From NCBI RefSeq assembly GCF_035013165.1, contig NZ_JAYGJQ010000001.1, forward strand, positions 930,001 through 994,000: a stretch of DNA of 64,000 nt, written 5' to 3'. The position numbers and the translations under genes were made by a program. Origin of the DNA: Bacteriovorax sp. PP10. GTDB taxonomy: Bacteria > Bdellovibrionota > Bacteriovoracia > Bacteriovoracales > Bacteriovoracaceae. The notes beneath the pieces are model-generated. The model was not told the origin of the DNA, did not search any database, and worked only from the letters and a program-made list of their open reading frames with translations. Shown piece after piece: positions 40,246-49,535 of the stretch; the stretch's first letter is position 1; each line of letters begins with the position of its first letter.

Positions 40246-41142
40246 TTAAATAACGTGTTGTTGAGACTTAACTGATTGAAATCTCTTTATAAAGGTACAA
40301 CGCTGGCACAAATCTTCGACCAGTTTTTTTTGCGCAAAGCCTTCTCTCATGTTTCTGGCCCTTTGACCCATAAGGATCTCGGATAGGCTTTTTTCTGGCA
40401 TTTTCCCCAGGTCAAGGCGAGCTTCCTTATCAAGACAGCAAGCAACCACTGTCCCATCAGCATGAATCCCAACGTGAGAGGTTACACCATGGCAAAAACC
40501 AACTTCTGATTGTTTCGGCATAAGTGGAGAAGGCCACTCAAAGCGCGAGTCAAAATGCAGGTAAACGCGCTTATAAATGCGTTTACTTTTAATGGATCCA
40601 ACATCGATATCTTCTTTGATTTCAACTTCAAAAAAATTAGCGATGGTTTTTAAAATATCTGAGTTCGAATCATTTTGAGTTGTCGTTTCAAAGATGTTCC
40701 ATAGGCGATAATTGATATAAAGCTCAGGACGAAGCTCTTGGGACTCCTTCGAGAAATTCAAAATATCGAGTAAATATGGATTGATATCTTTGTTTTTAAA
40801 ATTGTCTTTAAAAGCATGAATTGAAAAATTGATTTGGTGGAAAGCAGGCGACGTTGATAACAATTTTTTGTAACGGTTTAATAAAATTCCGTTGGTCGTA
40901 AGATTGATTTTCACGCCAGCTTTTTCACAATGCTCGATGATTTTTTCAAACTCAGGATGGGCCAGAGGTTCACCCATCAGGTGTAAACAAATTTGTTCTG
41001 TATGTGGGGCCACATCATTAACGATGCGCTCGAACATTGACTCGTTCATAACTTTCTTATCGCGATCTACCACAGGGCAAAAAGAGCACTGAAGATTGCA
41101 AATATTACTGATCTCAATATAAACGCGTTTGAATTTGTTCAT
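40246..41142 (-). CDS. Radical SAM protein with SPASM-like C-terminus
   Basis: 298 residues from the ATG at 41142. The radical SAM [4Fe-4S] site is CNLQCSFC (Cys15, Cys19, Cys22). The C-terminal part has Cys residues in CHGVTSHVGIHADGTVVACC and DLCQRC, the arrangement of SPASM/twitch domains that hold extra Fe-S clusters and act on peptides or other substrates. GEPLAHPEFEKIIEHCEKAG and TTNGILL are the normal SAM-domain blocks. An upstream in-frame start at 41196 would overlap the divergent gene, so the shorter start is used. No small substrate peptide gene is obvious beside it; substrate unknown. Confidence 0.85.
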   Translation of the reverse strand: MNKFKRVYIEISNICNLQCSFCPVVDRDKKVMNESMFERIVNDVAPHTEQICLHLMGEPLAHPEFEKIIEHCEKAGVKINLTTNGILLNRYKKLLSTSPAFHQINFSIHAFKDNFKNKDINPYLLDILNFSKESQELRPELYINYRLWNIFETTTQNDSNSDILKTIANFFEVEIKEDIDVGSIKSKRIYKRVYLHFDSRFEWPSPLMPKQSEVGFCHGVTSHVGIHADGTVVACCLDKEARLDLGKMPEKSLSEILMGQRARNMREGFAQKKLVEDLCQRCTFIKRFQSVKSQQHVI

Positions 41143-41165
41143 TTTAATGTTATCTAGCACACTAT

Positions 41166-42086
41166 ATGTCACAAAACCAAGAACAAGCCGCTCCAAACTT
41201 TTACTATTTCCTGTGTAATCCAGGTTCAGAAAAATTCTTAAAAGAAGAGATCAGGCTTATTTATCCAGAACTTGTTTTCGCCTACTCAACAGAGGGGTTT
41301 GTGACTTTTAAAGAAACCAGACGCTTAGGTAAAACACTGCGCCCGGTTTTCTGCCGCCACTTCGGAAGATTCCTAAAAAGAGGGTCTTTAGCTGAGGTTA
41401 GCGAGGGGGTAGGTAAACATCTTTTCTATTCACTTCAAGGTGAAATTTTTGAAACATACCCGTACCAAAATGGTGACTGGGTTACTGAAATTATCAAAGT
41501 TTCTGAAACTCAATATTACTTAGGTGAATTCAAGGCCAGCATCCTGACAGCTCCATCTGCAGGTGGATTTTCAACTGCTACATTGCCAGAACAATCTCCA
41601 TCGCGCGCTTATTTAAAAGTGATCGATGGAATGAATTATATGGGATTAAAACTTCCCGCAAATGACTACGCTCTTGAAGTTGGATCTAGTCCTGGTGGAG
41701 CAACGTATGCACTACTGGAAATGGGTTTAAGAGTAGAGGGGATTGATCCAGGTGAGATGGCACCGATTTGTTTAAATCATCCAAAGTTTATTCATCATAG
41801 AGAATCAATTCAGGATTTTCATGTGTCTTCAATGAAAGATCATGTTCAATGGTTGTATGTTGATATGAACCTTCCACCAGAAGGATCGTTACGTGAAATT
41901 GAAAAAGTAGTCGATGCTATTAGACCTTCTTTGAAAGGTGCTTTCATTACGCTTAAGATGACAAAATTCGAATTAGTTTCACGAGTACCGATGTATTTAA
42001 ACATCATGGGAAAGATGGGACTAAAAGTTGTTATGGCAACTCAGCTACCTTCGCATAAGCAAGAGTTTTTAGTTTATTGTGAATAA
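41166..42086 (+). CDS. RlmM-like 2'-O-ribose methyltransferase
   Basis: 306 residues. The C-terminal half is an FtsJ/RlmM-type SAM domain: PSRAYLKVIDGM (Lys), ALEVGSSPGGATYALLEMG (SAM site), LYVDMN (Asp) and ITLKMTKFE (Lys and Glu), giving the K-D-K-E set of ribose 2'-O methyltransferases. RlmM acts on C2498 of 23S rRNA; the shorter N-terminal part here (about 1-130) would correspond to its THUMP-like region. The ATG at 41166 is only 23 nt from the divergent radical SAM start and lacks an SD; TATCTA 9 nt upstream could be a -10 element, suggesting a near-leaderless mRNA. Confidence 0.82.
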   Translation: MSQNQEQAAPNFYYFLCNPGSEKFLKEEIRLIYPELVFAYSTEGFVTFKETRRLGKTLRPVFCRHFGRFLKRGSLAEVSEGVGKHLFYSLQGEIFETYPYQNGDWVTEIIKVSETQYYLGEFKASILTAPSAGGFSTATLPEQSPSRAYLKVIDGMNYMGLKLPANDYALEVGSSPGGATYALLEMGLRVEGIDPGEMAPICLNHPKFIHHRESIQDFHVSSMKDHVQWLYVDMNLPPEGSLREIEKVVDAIRPSLKGAFITLKMTKFELVSRVPMYLNIMGKMGLKVVMATQLPSHKQEFLVYCE

Positions 42087-42237
42087 CTAAAAAAACCGCA
42101 AAGCACAAAAATATTTTTTTGATAAAAACATCGTTCATTAATACGATTATGACTTTTTACGCACTTCGAAAGGTTGTCTACCTAATATTTATAACCTATC
42201 ATTGGCCGATTCTTTGTTGGATTAACGAAAGGCTAAA

Positions 42238-42927
42238 ATGTTTCCATCTGATACAGCAATTATGACATTCTTTGCGCAGTATGCGCATTCTCCATTACTC
42301 ATCTACAGCATCGTTGCAACAATGATGTTCCTGTCGAGTTTTGGATTACCTCTTCCGGAAGAAGTCACTATCGTTGCATTAGGCCTTATGGTTCACATGG
42401 GAAAATACCCAGACCAATATCCGCCACCTCCAGGTATTTCAGTTCAACCTCTCAATCTTTACACTGCCATGGCCGTCTGTTTTTTCTCCATAATGGTTAG
42501 CGACAGCATCGTCTATTGGGTCGGACGAAAATTTGGTGCAAGTCCTCTTGTTCATAAATTATTCAGAAAGTTTTTAGGCGAGCACTCACTTGAAAAATCT
42601 CGTACGATGATTCACAAGCATCGTTTTTTAGTTCCTGCCATTTTTCGTTTCACTCCCGGTGTACGTTTCCCCGGACACTTAAGCTGCGGGATGATGGGAA
42701 TTTCGATTTGGACATTCCTTGCGGCCGACGGTCTTGCTGCTCTTATTTCAGTACCAACACAAGTCTATCTTTTTGCCACATACGGTGAAGTAATTCTGTC
42801 GACTATTAAGCAGATCAAACACTATGCACTTATAATTGCATTGATCGCTGTTGCAATTTTTATAGTCGTAAAATTGAAACAAAAGGTATTCGGCAAAAAG
42901 GATCCAGTTCCAGAGGCCGAAGTCTAA
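42238..42927 (+). CDS. DedA/VTT-domain membrane protein
   Basis: 229 residues, inner membrane. Family blocks: FGLPLPEEVTIVALGL (re-entrant loop with conserved Glu), DSIVYWVGRKFG, and RFTPGVRFPGHLSCGMMGI with the conserved Arg and Pro-Gly. DedA/VTT proteins are linked to flipping of undecaprenyl phosphate or phospholipids. Four to five membrane spans, with a Lys-rich C-terminus. Solitary gene; the upstream 150 nt hold no obvious terminator or promoter match. Confidence 0.88.
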   Translation: MFPSDTAIMTFFAQYAHSPLLIYSIVATMMFLSSFGLPLPEEVTIVALGLMVHMGKYPDQYPPPPGISVQPLNLYTAMAVCFFSIMVSDSIVYWVGRKFGASPLVHKLFRKFLGEHSLEKSRTMIHKHRFLVPAIFRFTPGVRFPGHLSCGMMGISIWTFLAADGLAALISVPTQVYLFATYGEVILSTIKQIKHYALIIALIAVAIFIVVKLKQKVFGKKDPVPEAEV

Positions 42928-42981
42928 AAGACTTATTTTCTCCTCATATTTCCACGATAAGTACCTTTAAGAGGGATACTT

Positions 42982-45114
42982 ATGACAAAAAAATTAAATT
43001 TAACAGCAGTCTGTCTTTTGGCCGTGCTTACTGGTTGCGCAGTCACACCGGTACACAGAGACCCGAGTTCAACCATCTCATCTAAAAGTTGGGAAGAGCT
43101 TCGCGATCTTAAACAAAGAAAAGTAGAGTTGTCTGCCCTCAGCGTACATTTTCAAAAAAAGAAAAATGAAGTTCAATTGAAAAAGATTCAAAGTGAACAA
43201 AAAAATATCGATCAAAAGATAACTGAAATCGAAGGGACAATGACGGCCTTTGAAGACAGGTCTCTTCACAGTATTCCAAGCTCATCAGTAGACTGGCGTG
43301 GAGAAAAAGAGAATCTGGAGCTCTCTGATTTACGTTTATATGAGTTGAGTAAAAATGTTCAATTCTCAGTTTCAACTTATGAAGCTCGCGAAACTACAGT
43401 TAGGATTTCTCACAAATTTTTCACGAAATTAGGAATGAAAAGAGAGGATGATGGAAAGCGCGGAAAAGCAGCTGACAATAATCCGAAGAAAGAAGCTCCA
43501 GTGATAAAATTCACTATTAAGTGTGATGCACCTTCTGAAGTAAAACTTGGGGGCCTGACAAAAAAGATAAAGGCCAATAGCGATTTTTCATTTGTACTAG
43601 CTGATACAAAAATGTCTCAAGGTGGAGCGAAAGAATTCAAATTCCATAAAGACATGAACTCATGCGCTGTTAGGTTTGCAAGCTCATTAGATAATTCTAA
43701 AAAAGAATATGGCTTTTCTATTGTTAACGAGACGAAGAAATTAAAATCTCTTGAGTCTCTTCTTCGTACAACTGAAGTCTGTTCACTTAAGAGTGATACG
43801 GGAAAATTCATTGATACAACTGAATTTACCAGTATGACTTGCCCGAAGAAATACGACTCAATTAAAATTCTTCCAGAGCCGGAAGACAGTCTTCATGCCA
43901 GAGCGATTGCCTTAACCGGAAAAGATTTACCGGAAGATTTCGTAAAAAATGGTAACCCGTATGCTGAGCTTGATTTTTCCAAGGCCCCAAAGTTTGATGC
44001 CATTTTAGTTTCATACCTGGTGTTCCGTGCAGACTTCTATGGAACGCTTTTGGGAAGACTACTTGCTTACCACGCTGATCGTGGAACAGTTGTTCGTATT
44101 CTTGTTTCAGACGTAATCGCTCTTGATAAAGACTCTGCCATGTTTGAAAAACTGATGGCCGAACACCCAAATATGAAAGTCGTAAAATACAGATTCGATA
44201 CATCTGAACAAGGTGGAGCATGGATTTCTGAATTCCACCGTACAAACCACGTTAAGATTTTTGCTGGTTACTCAAAAGAAAATCCACAAGACTCTTTTGC
44301 GATCGTTGGTGGACGTAACATTCACGATGGTTTTGTTTTCAAAAAACCAGTTGATGTTTCTAAGTTTCCTGAAATCGTAAGTTATCAAGAAGGTGGAGAT
44401 GAATCATGGGCCTATTGGAGAGACTTTGAAATGGTCATCCACGGTCAGGATTTTATCGAGAGTGTAGTGAGAAACTACATGAACTTCTACCACATCAATA
44501 AAGACAACTTAACAATGAAGTTATCAAGTGTGGCCATTCAAAAGGCCAATGCACAGGATGCTGAAGAAGAAAGTTTAAGACACTATGTTTCGATTCCTTT
44601 TAAAGATGAGCCGAACCTGAATTTATTTTATGCACGTATGGTTGATACTGCTAAAAAGAAAATTCTCATCAGCTCACCGTATTTTAGACCGGTAAAAGAA
44701 ATCGGTGAAGCATTAGACCGCGCGATTCAAAGAGGAGTGGATATCACAATTATCACTCGCCTTGACCTTGAAGGGGATACTGCTGATTTTATTTTAGGCG
44801 CTGTTAATAAAGATGGTGTGAATCGTTTCTTGGATAAAGTAAAAGTTTACGAGTATACAGAGCCGAAAGTTATTCTTCACTCAAAGCTTCTAATGGTTGA
44901 TGATGAATTCTCTTTTATCAGTTCAGTTAATTTAAATAAGAGAAGCTTCTATCACGACTTAGAAAACGGTGTAGTGGTTAACGATAGTAATTTTACTAAA
45001 CAGATGGGATCTCTTTATAAAGAGTATATGAAAATTTCTCGTCAGTTAACTGAGCAGCAGAAGATTGTATTTTGGAAGAAATGGATAATTACAATATTTG
45101 ATAAGGTTTTATAA
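42982..45114 (+). CDS. Phospholipase D-like lipoprotein
   Basis: 710 residues. The signal peptide ends in a lipobox (LTGC, Cys19). After this come a coiled-coil region (about 35-90), a unique region to about 300, and two PLD half-domains: the first with NHVKIFAGYS (HxK) and GGRNIHDG, the second with LHSKLLMVDDEFSFISSVNLN (HxKxxxxD). This matches cardiolipin-synthase-like or other phosphatidyltransferase enzymes, but anchored as a lipoprotein and with a 300-residue N-terminal extension. GGAT upstream gives a weak ribosome site. Overlaps the convergent ogt by 6 nt. Substrate is inferred to be a phospholipid. Confidence 0.88.
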   Translation: MTKKLNLTAVCLLAVLTGCAVTPVHRDPSSTISSKSWEELRDLKQRKVELSALSVHFQKKKNEVQLKKIQSEQKNIDQKITEIEGTMTAFEDRSLHSIPSSSVDWRGEKENLELSDLRLYELSKNVQFSVSTYEARETTVRISHKFFTKLGMKREDDGKRGKAADNNPKKEAPVIKFTIKCDAPSEVKLGGLTKKIKANSDFSFVLADTKMSQGGAKEFKFHKDMNSCAVRFASSLDNSKKEYGFSIVNETKKLKSLESLLRTTEVCSLKSDTGKFIDTTEFTSMTCPKKYDSIKILPEPEDSLHARAIALTGKDLPEDFVKNGNPYAELDFSKAPKFDAILVSYLVFRADFYGTLLGRLLAYHADRGTVVRILVSDVIALDKDSAMFEKLMAEHPNMKVVKYRFDTSEQGGAWISEFHRTNHVKIFAGYSKENPQDSFAIVGGRNIHDGFVFKKPVDVSKFPEIVSYQEGGDESWAYWRDFEMVIHGQDFIESVVRNYMNFYHINKDNLTMKLSSVAIQKANAQDAEEESLRHYVSIPFKDEPNLNLFYARMVDTAKKKILISSPYFRPVKEIGEALDRAIQRGVDITIITRLDLEGDTADFILGAVNKDGVNRFLDKVKVYEYTEPKVILHSKLLMVDDEFSFISSVNLNKRSFYHDLENGVVVNDSNFTKQMGSLYKEYMKISRQLTEQQKIVFWKKWIITIFDKVL

Positions 45115-45609
45115 TATCTTCAGGGCATCAGCATCAACCTGATGCCCTTCAAGTTTTAACAAGTAAACTTTCATACTCATCCCACCTGAAAAACCAGTCA
45201 ACTTTCCCGTTGAACCAATCACGCGATGACAGGGAATAATCACCGGAATTGGATTTCTCCCATTGGCACCACCAACAGCTCTTTGGGCCTTTGGCGCTTT
45301 TAAATACTCGGCCTGTTTACCGTAGCTCCATATTTCACCATAAGGAATTTTCAATAGGGCACTCCATGCTTTGCTCTGGAATTCTGTACCTTCAGGATTC
45401 AAGGGAAGTTCAAATGTTTTACGTCGGCCGTCGAAGTATTCGTTCAATTGTTGTTCTGCAAGATTCAAAATTTTATGGGCATCATTCTTCTTTGCGAGAT
45501 CCTTTTTTGGCATTAACTCATCATTGCAGTACAAGGCAACAAGCGCTTCATTAGAAGAGACTAGAGTGATTTTTCCAATGGGAGATTTCATCGTTTTATA
45601 ATGCAACAT
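45109..45609 (-). CDS. ogt: Methylated-DNA--protein-cysteine methyltransferase
   Basis: Suicide repair protein that removes alkyl groups from O6-guanine. 166 residues: the acceptor site is IPVIIPCHRVIG (Cys127), preceded by the DNA-binding wing AQRAVGGANGRNP and followed by TGKLTGFSGG. Length and lack of an Ada domain fit Ogt. The N-terminal MLHYKTMKSPIGKITLVSSNEALVAL is the usual Ogt start. Convergent and overlapping by 6 nt with the PLD lipoprotein gene. Confidence 0.95.
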   Translation of the reverse strand: MLHYKTMKSPIGKITLVSSNEALVALYCNDELMPKKDLAKKNDAHKILNLAEQQLNEYFDGRRKTFELPLNPEGTEFQSKAWSALLKIPYGEIWSYGKQAEYLKAPKAQRAVGGANGRNPIPVIIPCHRVIGSTGKLTGFSGGMSMKVYLLKLEGHQVDADALKIL

Positions 45610-45710
45610 ATAACCTTATTTTATTCTTAATTAATTAATTTGGCATAGACTCTTTTTATTTACTGCGGTACTGATTTTAGCAGAATTTTTTTTATTCAAG
45701 GAGAAAAAAG

Positions 45711-46790
45711 ATGTTTAAAAAAATGGTAGCGGTGCTTGCACTAACAGCAGCATTTGCACAATCGGCTTCAGCTTACGATTTGTCTCATAAATTTGGACTT
45801 GGTATTTCTGGTGGGTACTCAATTCCAGTTTTCGGAAATCCATTTAATTCATCTGCAGACGCTGACATTAATTACGGTGTTTATGGGCGTTACCACTTCA
45901 ATGATTCTTTCAATTTGGAATTTGGTGTTTCTCGCTCTGAGTTCGATAAAACAGATGTTCGTTTTGATAACATCAATCTTCTTGGTGTTTGGAGACTTGC
46001 TGGAAGCAGCGATATTACTCCAATCGCAGGACTTGGGGTTGCTGGAACAAGAATTAAAAATTTCACACCAAAGAGTATGAAACTTTCAGGCCTTGCTCGT
46101 CTTGGAGTTGAATTCGGTATCACTCAATGGTTCTCAGTTGGTCTACTGGCAGACTACCAATACGTTTCAAAACTTATGGGTGATATGCCAAATACAAAAG
46201 CACACGTAGTAACTCCACAACTTGCTCTTACTTGGTACTTCGGTGGAAGCGACAACTCTGCTTCTGCTTACAAAGAAGCTGAACCAGCTCCAATGAAAGA
46301 AGAAGTAAAAGAAGCTCCAAAAGCAGCAGCTTTAGTTGATGAAAGCCAATTAGACTCTGATGATGATGGTGTAAAAGATCCAGAAGACAGATGTCCAAGT
46401 ACTCCAATTGGATCAAAAGTTAATTCTATTGGTTGTTCAGTTGAAGAAAAAGCAACGATGACAATCAATGTAGAGTTCGGGAGTGGAAAATCGACTCTTG
46501 CTCCAAAATATAACGATCATATGAAAGAAGTGGCTACATTCTTAAAAAAGTACAGCGAAGTTAACGTTCAAATCGAAGGTTACACTGATAATACTGGGTC
46601 AGAGAAAAAGAACATCGCTTTATCTCAAGCTCGTGCAAACGCTGTTATGAACGCTCTTGTAAAACAGGGTGTTGCAAAAAGTCGTCTAACTGCTAAAGGT
46701 TTTGGTCCAGCTGATCCAATCGCTGACAACTCTACGGCAGAAGGCCGACAAACAAACAGAAGAGTTGTTGCTGTTTTATCTTCAAAGTAA
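45711..46790 (+). CDS. OmpA-family outer membrane protein
   Basis: 359 residues. Signal peptide (MFKKMVAVLALTAAFAQSASA), N-terminal 8-stranded barrel (about 22-185), an acidic Ala/Pro/Lys linker, a TSP3-type calcium motif DSDDDGVKDPEDRCPSTPIG, then an OmpA C-terminal domain (about 250-359) with EGYTDNTGSEKKNIALSQAR, which binds peptidoglycan through the conserved Asp and Arg. AAGGAG before the ATG. Strong terminator follows, so probably an abundant single-gene transcript. Such proteins tie the outer membrane to the cell wall. Confidence 0.95.
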   Translation: MFKKMVAVLALTAAFAQSASAYDLSHKFGLGISGGYSIPVFGNPFNSSADADINYGVYGRYHFNDSFNLEFGVSRSEFDKTDVRFDNINLLGVWRLAGSSDITPIAGLGVAGTRIKNFTPKSMKLSGLARLGVEFGITQWFSVGLLADYQYVSKLMGDMPNTKAHVVTPQLALTWYFGGSDNSASAYKEAEPAPMKEEVKEAPKAAALVDESQLDSDDDGVKDPEDRCPSTPIGSKVNSIGCSVEEKATMTINVEFGSGKSTLAPKYNDHMKEVATFLKKYSEVNVQIEGYTDNTGSEKKNIALSQARANAVMNALVKQGVAKSRLTAKGFGPADPIADNSTAEGRQTNRRVVAVLSSK

Positions 46791-46816
46791 TTTTTCCTAA
46801 GAACCAATAATGAGAG

Positions 46817-46843
46817 AAGGGCCCAGAATTGGGCCCTTTTTTT
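46817..46843 (+). terminator. Intrinsic terminator after the OmpA-family gene
   Basis: Perfect stem AAGGGCCCA / TGGGCCCTT with loop GAAT and a run of seven T. Confidence 0.93.
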
Positions 46844-46882
46844 ATAGTCTTTCCACGGATTCCCATCTAGACTAATTTTATT

Positions 46883-47920
46883 ATGATCAGTGTTCTAGTT
46901 GTCTTCGCCTGCCTATTCCTAAATGCAATTCTTTCATGCGCTGAAATGGCCTTTGTGACCATTGACGATAAGCTTTTACGTAAAAAAGTTTTAGCGGGTG
47001 ATAAAAACGCCGTTTATATAGATGAGATGGGAAAATCTCCCGAAAGAATTCTTTCTGTCGTACAAATTGGAATCACACTTGTTGGTGCGATCTCTGGAGC
47101 TGTATCAGGTGCTGGTGCGGAAGAAGTTCTAGGGCCAAGATTCATGCAACTCTTTGGAGTGAATGAACAGATTGCTGCCACTATGGCGATTACTATCGTT
47201 GTTGCTCCCTTAACAATTCTTTCAGTTGTGATCGGTGAACTTGTTCCCAAGTCACTGGCGATCAGATTTGCTCTGCCTATTATTCTAAGGCTTGCTCCTG
47301 CACTAAAAGTGGCAGAGAAAGTTTTAGGGCCATTGGTAAATCCAATGGAAAAAGCAACCGACTTCATTATGAAATTGTTGCTAAGGTCTCGTCCTAACGC
47401 AGAAGAATCAAGTGAAGCAGAAGAGCTTTCATTAAAAGGTCTTCGTACTGAATACAAACAATACTTTCACAATCTTTTGGATCTTGATTCAAGAAATGTT
47501 GGAAGCATTATGGTTCCCTGGGAAAAAGTCGATCACTTAAGCTCAACAGCTGAGCCAGAAGAAGTGTCGGCACTTATTTTAAACACTAGAAGAACCAGAA
47601 TTCCTGTTTTAGACGCTAACGAAGTTTACGGCTACCTTCACTCAAAAGAGTTCGTTAACCTTTCTCAAAGTGGTGTAGGGGATAACTGGCTTAGTTTCGT
47701 TCGTCCTATTCAAGCGCTTACTCAAGATACAAAAGTTCTGCATGCACTTCGTACAATGCAAAAAAAGAAAGCTCACTTTATGATCGTAGGAACTCTGGAA
47801 AAACCAATCGGAATCATCACACTGGAAGATATTCTTGAAGAAGTTTTTGGGGATTTCATCGATGAAGATGAAGACGAAAAAGTAAAACTCTTTCTAAGAC
47901 GCACGAAAATTTTCAAATAA
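46883..47920 (+). CDS. DUF21/CNNM-CBS membrane protein (HlyC/CorC-like)
   Basis: 345 residues. N-terminal DUF21 transmembrane domain (about 1-150; SCAEMAFVTIDDKLLRKKV, then VQIGITLVGAISGAVSGAGAEEVLG), followed by a CBS pair (about 200-325; VDHLSSTAEPEEVSALI and KPIGIITLEDILEEVFGDFIDE). The usual C-terminal CorC_HlyC domain is absent; the protein ends shortly after the CBS pair. Family members take part in Mg2+ or other ion export. No SD before the ATG; a leaderless or short leader is possible. Ends 2 nt from a convergent gene. Confidence 0.9.
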   Translation: MISVLVVFACLFLNAILSCAEMAFVTIDDKLLRKKVLAGDKNAVYIDEMGKSPERILSVVQIGITLVGAISGAVSGAGAEEVLGPRFMQLFGVNEQIAATMAITIVVAPLTILSVVIGELVPKSLAIRFALPIILRLAPALKVAEKVLGPLVNPMEKATDFIMKLLLRSRPNAEESSEAEELSLKGLRTEYKQYFHNLLDLDSRNVGSIMVPWEKVDHLSSTAEPEEVSALILNTRRTRIPVLDANEVYGYLHSKEFVNLSQSGVGDNWLSFVRPIQALTQDTKVLHALRTMQKKKAHFMIVGTLEKPIGIITLEDILEEVFGDFIDEDEDEKVKLFLRRTKIFK

Positions 47921-47922
47921 AT

Positions 47923-48327
47923 TTATTCAGCTTTAAATTCATTCGCATAAATAATCTGATTGTCATCAGTGATGCAAATGTTTTCAAAAATCTTAACTTT
48001 ACGGTTCAGGTGATTGATTAATTCTGTGAAGTTCACATTGTCTGCAGAGATATTAGCTTTACCACTTAATAATGATCTATTTAATCCAAGTGTCACATTC
48101 AACATAACTTGAACTTGGGCCTTGCGATTTTCAAAATCCACTTCCAGGTTTTCAAATGAAATACCATAGACATTTTTTGAGTAAACCACGACTTCATTTT
48201 CTTGTGCTTGATCTGTATTAACAACTCTATATAAATTACAAGACTGATTTGAATCGTAAGATTTATATACAGCAGAGAATGCCGAAGATGAAATAACGAA
48301 AAGTCCGATTACTAGAAGTGTTTTCAT
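47923..48327 (-). CDS. Small secreted protein, family not recognised
   Basis: 134 residues from the ATG at 48327; signal peptide MKTLLVIGLFVISSSAFSA. An upstream in-frame start at 48384 would put a non-signal stretch ahead of it and is rejected. The mature part is beta-rich (YRVVNTDQAQENEVVVYSKN, AQVQVMLNVTLG) with two Cys (SCNLY and ENICITDD), which could pair. Convergent with the CBS gene. No function can be assigned. Confidence 0.7.
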   Translation of the reverse strand: MKTLLVIGLFVISSSAFSAVYKSYDSNQSCNLYRVVNTDQAQENEVVVYSKNVYGISFENLEVDFENRKAQVQVMLNVTLGLNRSLLSGKANISADNVNFTELINHLNRKVKIFENICITDDNQIIYANEFKAE

Positions 48328-48428
48328 ATGCAGGTTGCCCGGTAGATGGTTGAGTTGGCCGGACAATAACAAAGGCAGTGGCATCAGTCACTATTTTTGA
48401 AAATCAAATTTTTGCACATCAGTAAGTA

Positions 48429-48695
48429 CTAAATTTTAGTCGCTTTTTTGTAGTACAGGCAATATGCGGTAACAGCGATAATTGCACCGATCAGAGAAGC
48501 GATAAGTCCGTCGGTCTCACCAAAATTGTAAAATCCGATTCGTCCACCAAGCCATCCAAAAAGAACTGAACCAATAAGCCCGGCAGTCATTGTGGCGAAG
48601 ACTTCTCCTTGTTTCATTCTACGAAAGAAAAACTTGGCCAGTGCTCCGACCAGGAAACCAATCATTAGAGTCCAATATACGATACCCATAACCAT
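48429..48695 (-). CDS. GlsB/YeaQ/YmgE-family membrane protein
   Basis: 88 residues, three membrane spans. The family pattern is visible: GFLVGALAKFFF, TAGLIGSVLFGWLGGRIG, and GLIASLIGAIIAVTAYCL. The group (transglycosylase-associated, GlsB) is linked to general stress response; the mechanism is unclear. AGGAGG upstream of the ATG gives a strong ribosome site. A paralogue lies at 55675-55932. Monocistronic as far as can be seen. Confidence 0.85.
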   Translation of the reverse strand: MVMGIVYWTLMIGFLVGALAKFFFRRMKQGEVFATMTAGLIGSVLFGWLGGRIGFYNFGETDGLIASLIGAIIAVTAYCLYYKKATKI

Positions 48696-48846
48696 AGAAA
48701 ACCTCCTTTGGTGAGCTCGTACTCTTAATCATCACTGTTTTTAGAATTTTTAGATAGACGATAAAAGCCAAGGATTGCTTATCTTTTATCGAATGATTGT
48801 TTCATAGGTACTAGTAATTCGGTAATCAAGTTAATACAGTTATCTG

Positions 48847-49530
48847 ATGAATATTATAAAAAACTTATCACAAAAACAAATCCGCATAATTATTATGGGT
48901 CTCGTTATTCTTTTTTCTATCATCATGTTTGGAAAAGTCGTTCATGAAGTTTTTTATGAAGCTAAAGCAGGGGATTTGGAAGCTATTGCTTTTGATAATA
49001 AAATTTTAAAAAAATTCCAGGAAGTGAGAAGCAGTTCGCTGAATCAATCAATGATTGATATTACGGCCCTTGGATCTTTTAGCGTGATTGTTTTATTCAC
49101 CTTTTTGATTATTACTTTTCTGCTAGTTTACAGAGACTGGAATGGACTAATGTATCTTTTTGTTATTCTTTTGGGCTCTAGTGTACTTCCCGGATTTATC
49201 AAAAATTATTTCATGCGAGAGCGCCCCGATATTCTCGGCCGTCTTACAGAGGTAAGCAGCTCTTCATTTCCCAGCGGACATTCTTTCGGCGCGACGGTGT
49301 CGTATTTCTCACTGGCCTTTCTTTTATCCAGAGAAGTCAAAAATATCAGGCTCGAAATTCTCTATTACGCTCTGGCGGCCATAGTCGTTGGAATGGTTGG
49401 AACTTCTAGAATGTACCTAGGCGTTCATTATCCAACAGACGTCGTAGGTGGAATTTGCTCAGGTCTAATATGGTTTTCGATAGTATCCATTCCATTTGTC
49501 TACTTTTCGAAAACCACAGACTCTGAATAA
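48847..49530 (+). CDS. PAP2-family membrane phosphatase
   Basis: 227 residues, multi-span membrane protein. The three phosphatase motifs are present: KNYFMRERP (K-x6-RP), SSFPSGHS (PSGH) and GTSRMYLGVHYPTD (SR-x5-H-x3-D). Such enzymes dephosphorylate undecaprenyl pyrophosphate, phosphatidic acid or similar lipids in the membrane. N-terminal helix LVILFSIIMFGKVVHE. The substrate cannot be told. Convergent with the UPF0016 gene. Confidence 0.88.
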   Translation: MNIIKNLSQKQIRIIIMGLVILFSIIMFGKVVHEVFYEAKAGDLEAIAFDNKILKKFQEVRSSSLNQSMIDITALGSFSVIVLFTFLIITFLLVYRDWNGLMYLFVILLGSSVLPGFIKNYFMRERPDILGRLTEVSSSSFPSGHSFGATVSYFSLAFLLSREVKNIRLEILYYALAAIVVGMVGTSRMYLGVHYPTDVVGGICSGLIWFSIVSIPFVYFSKTTDSE

Positions 49531-49535
49531 GTAAA

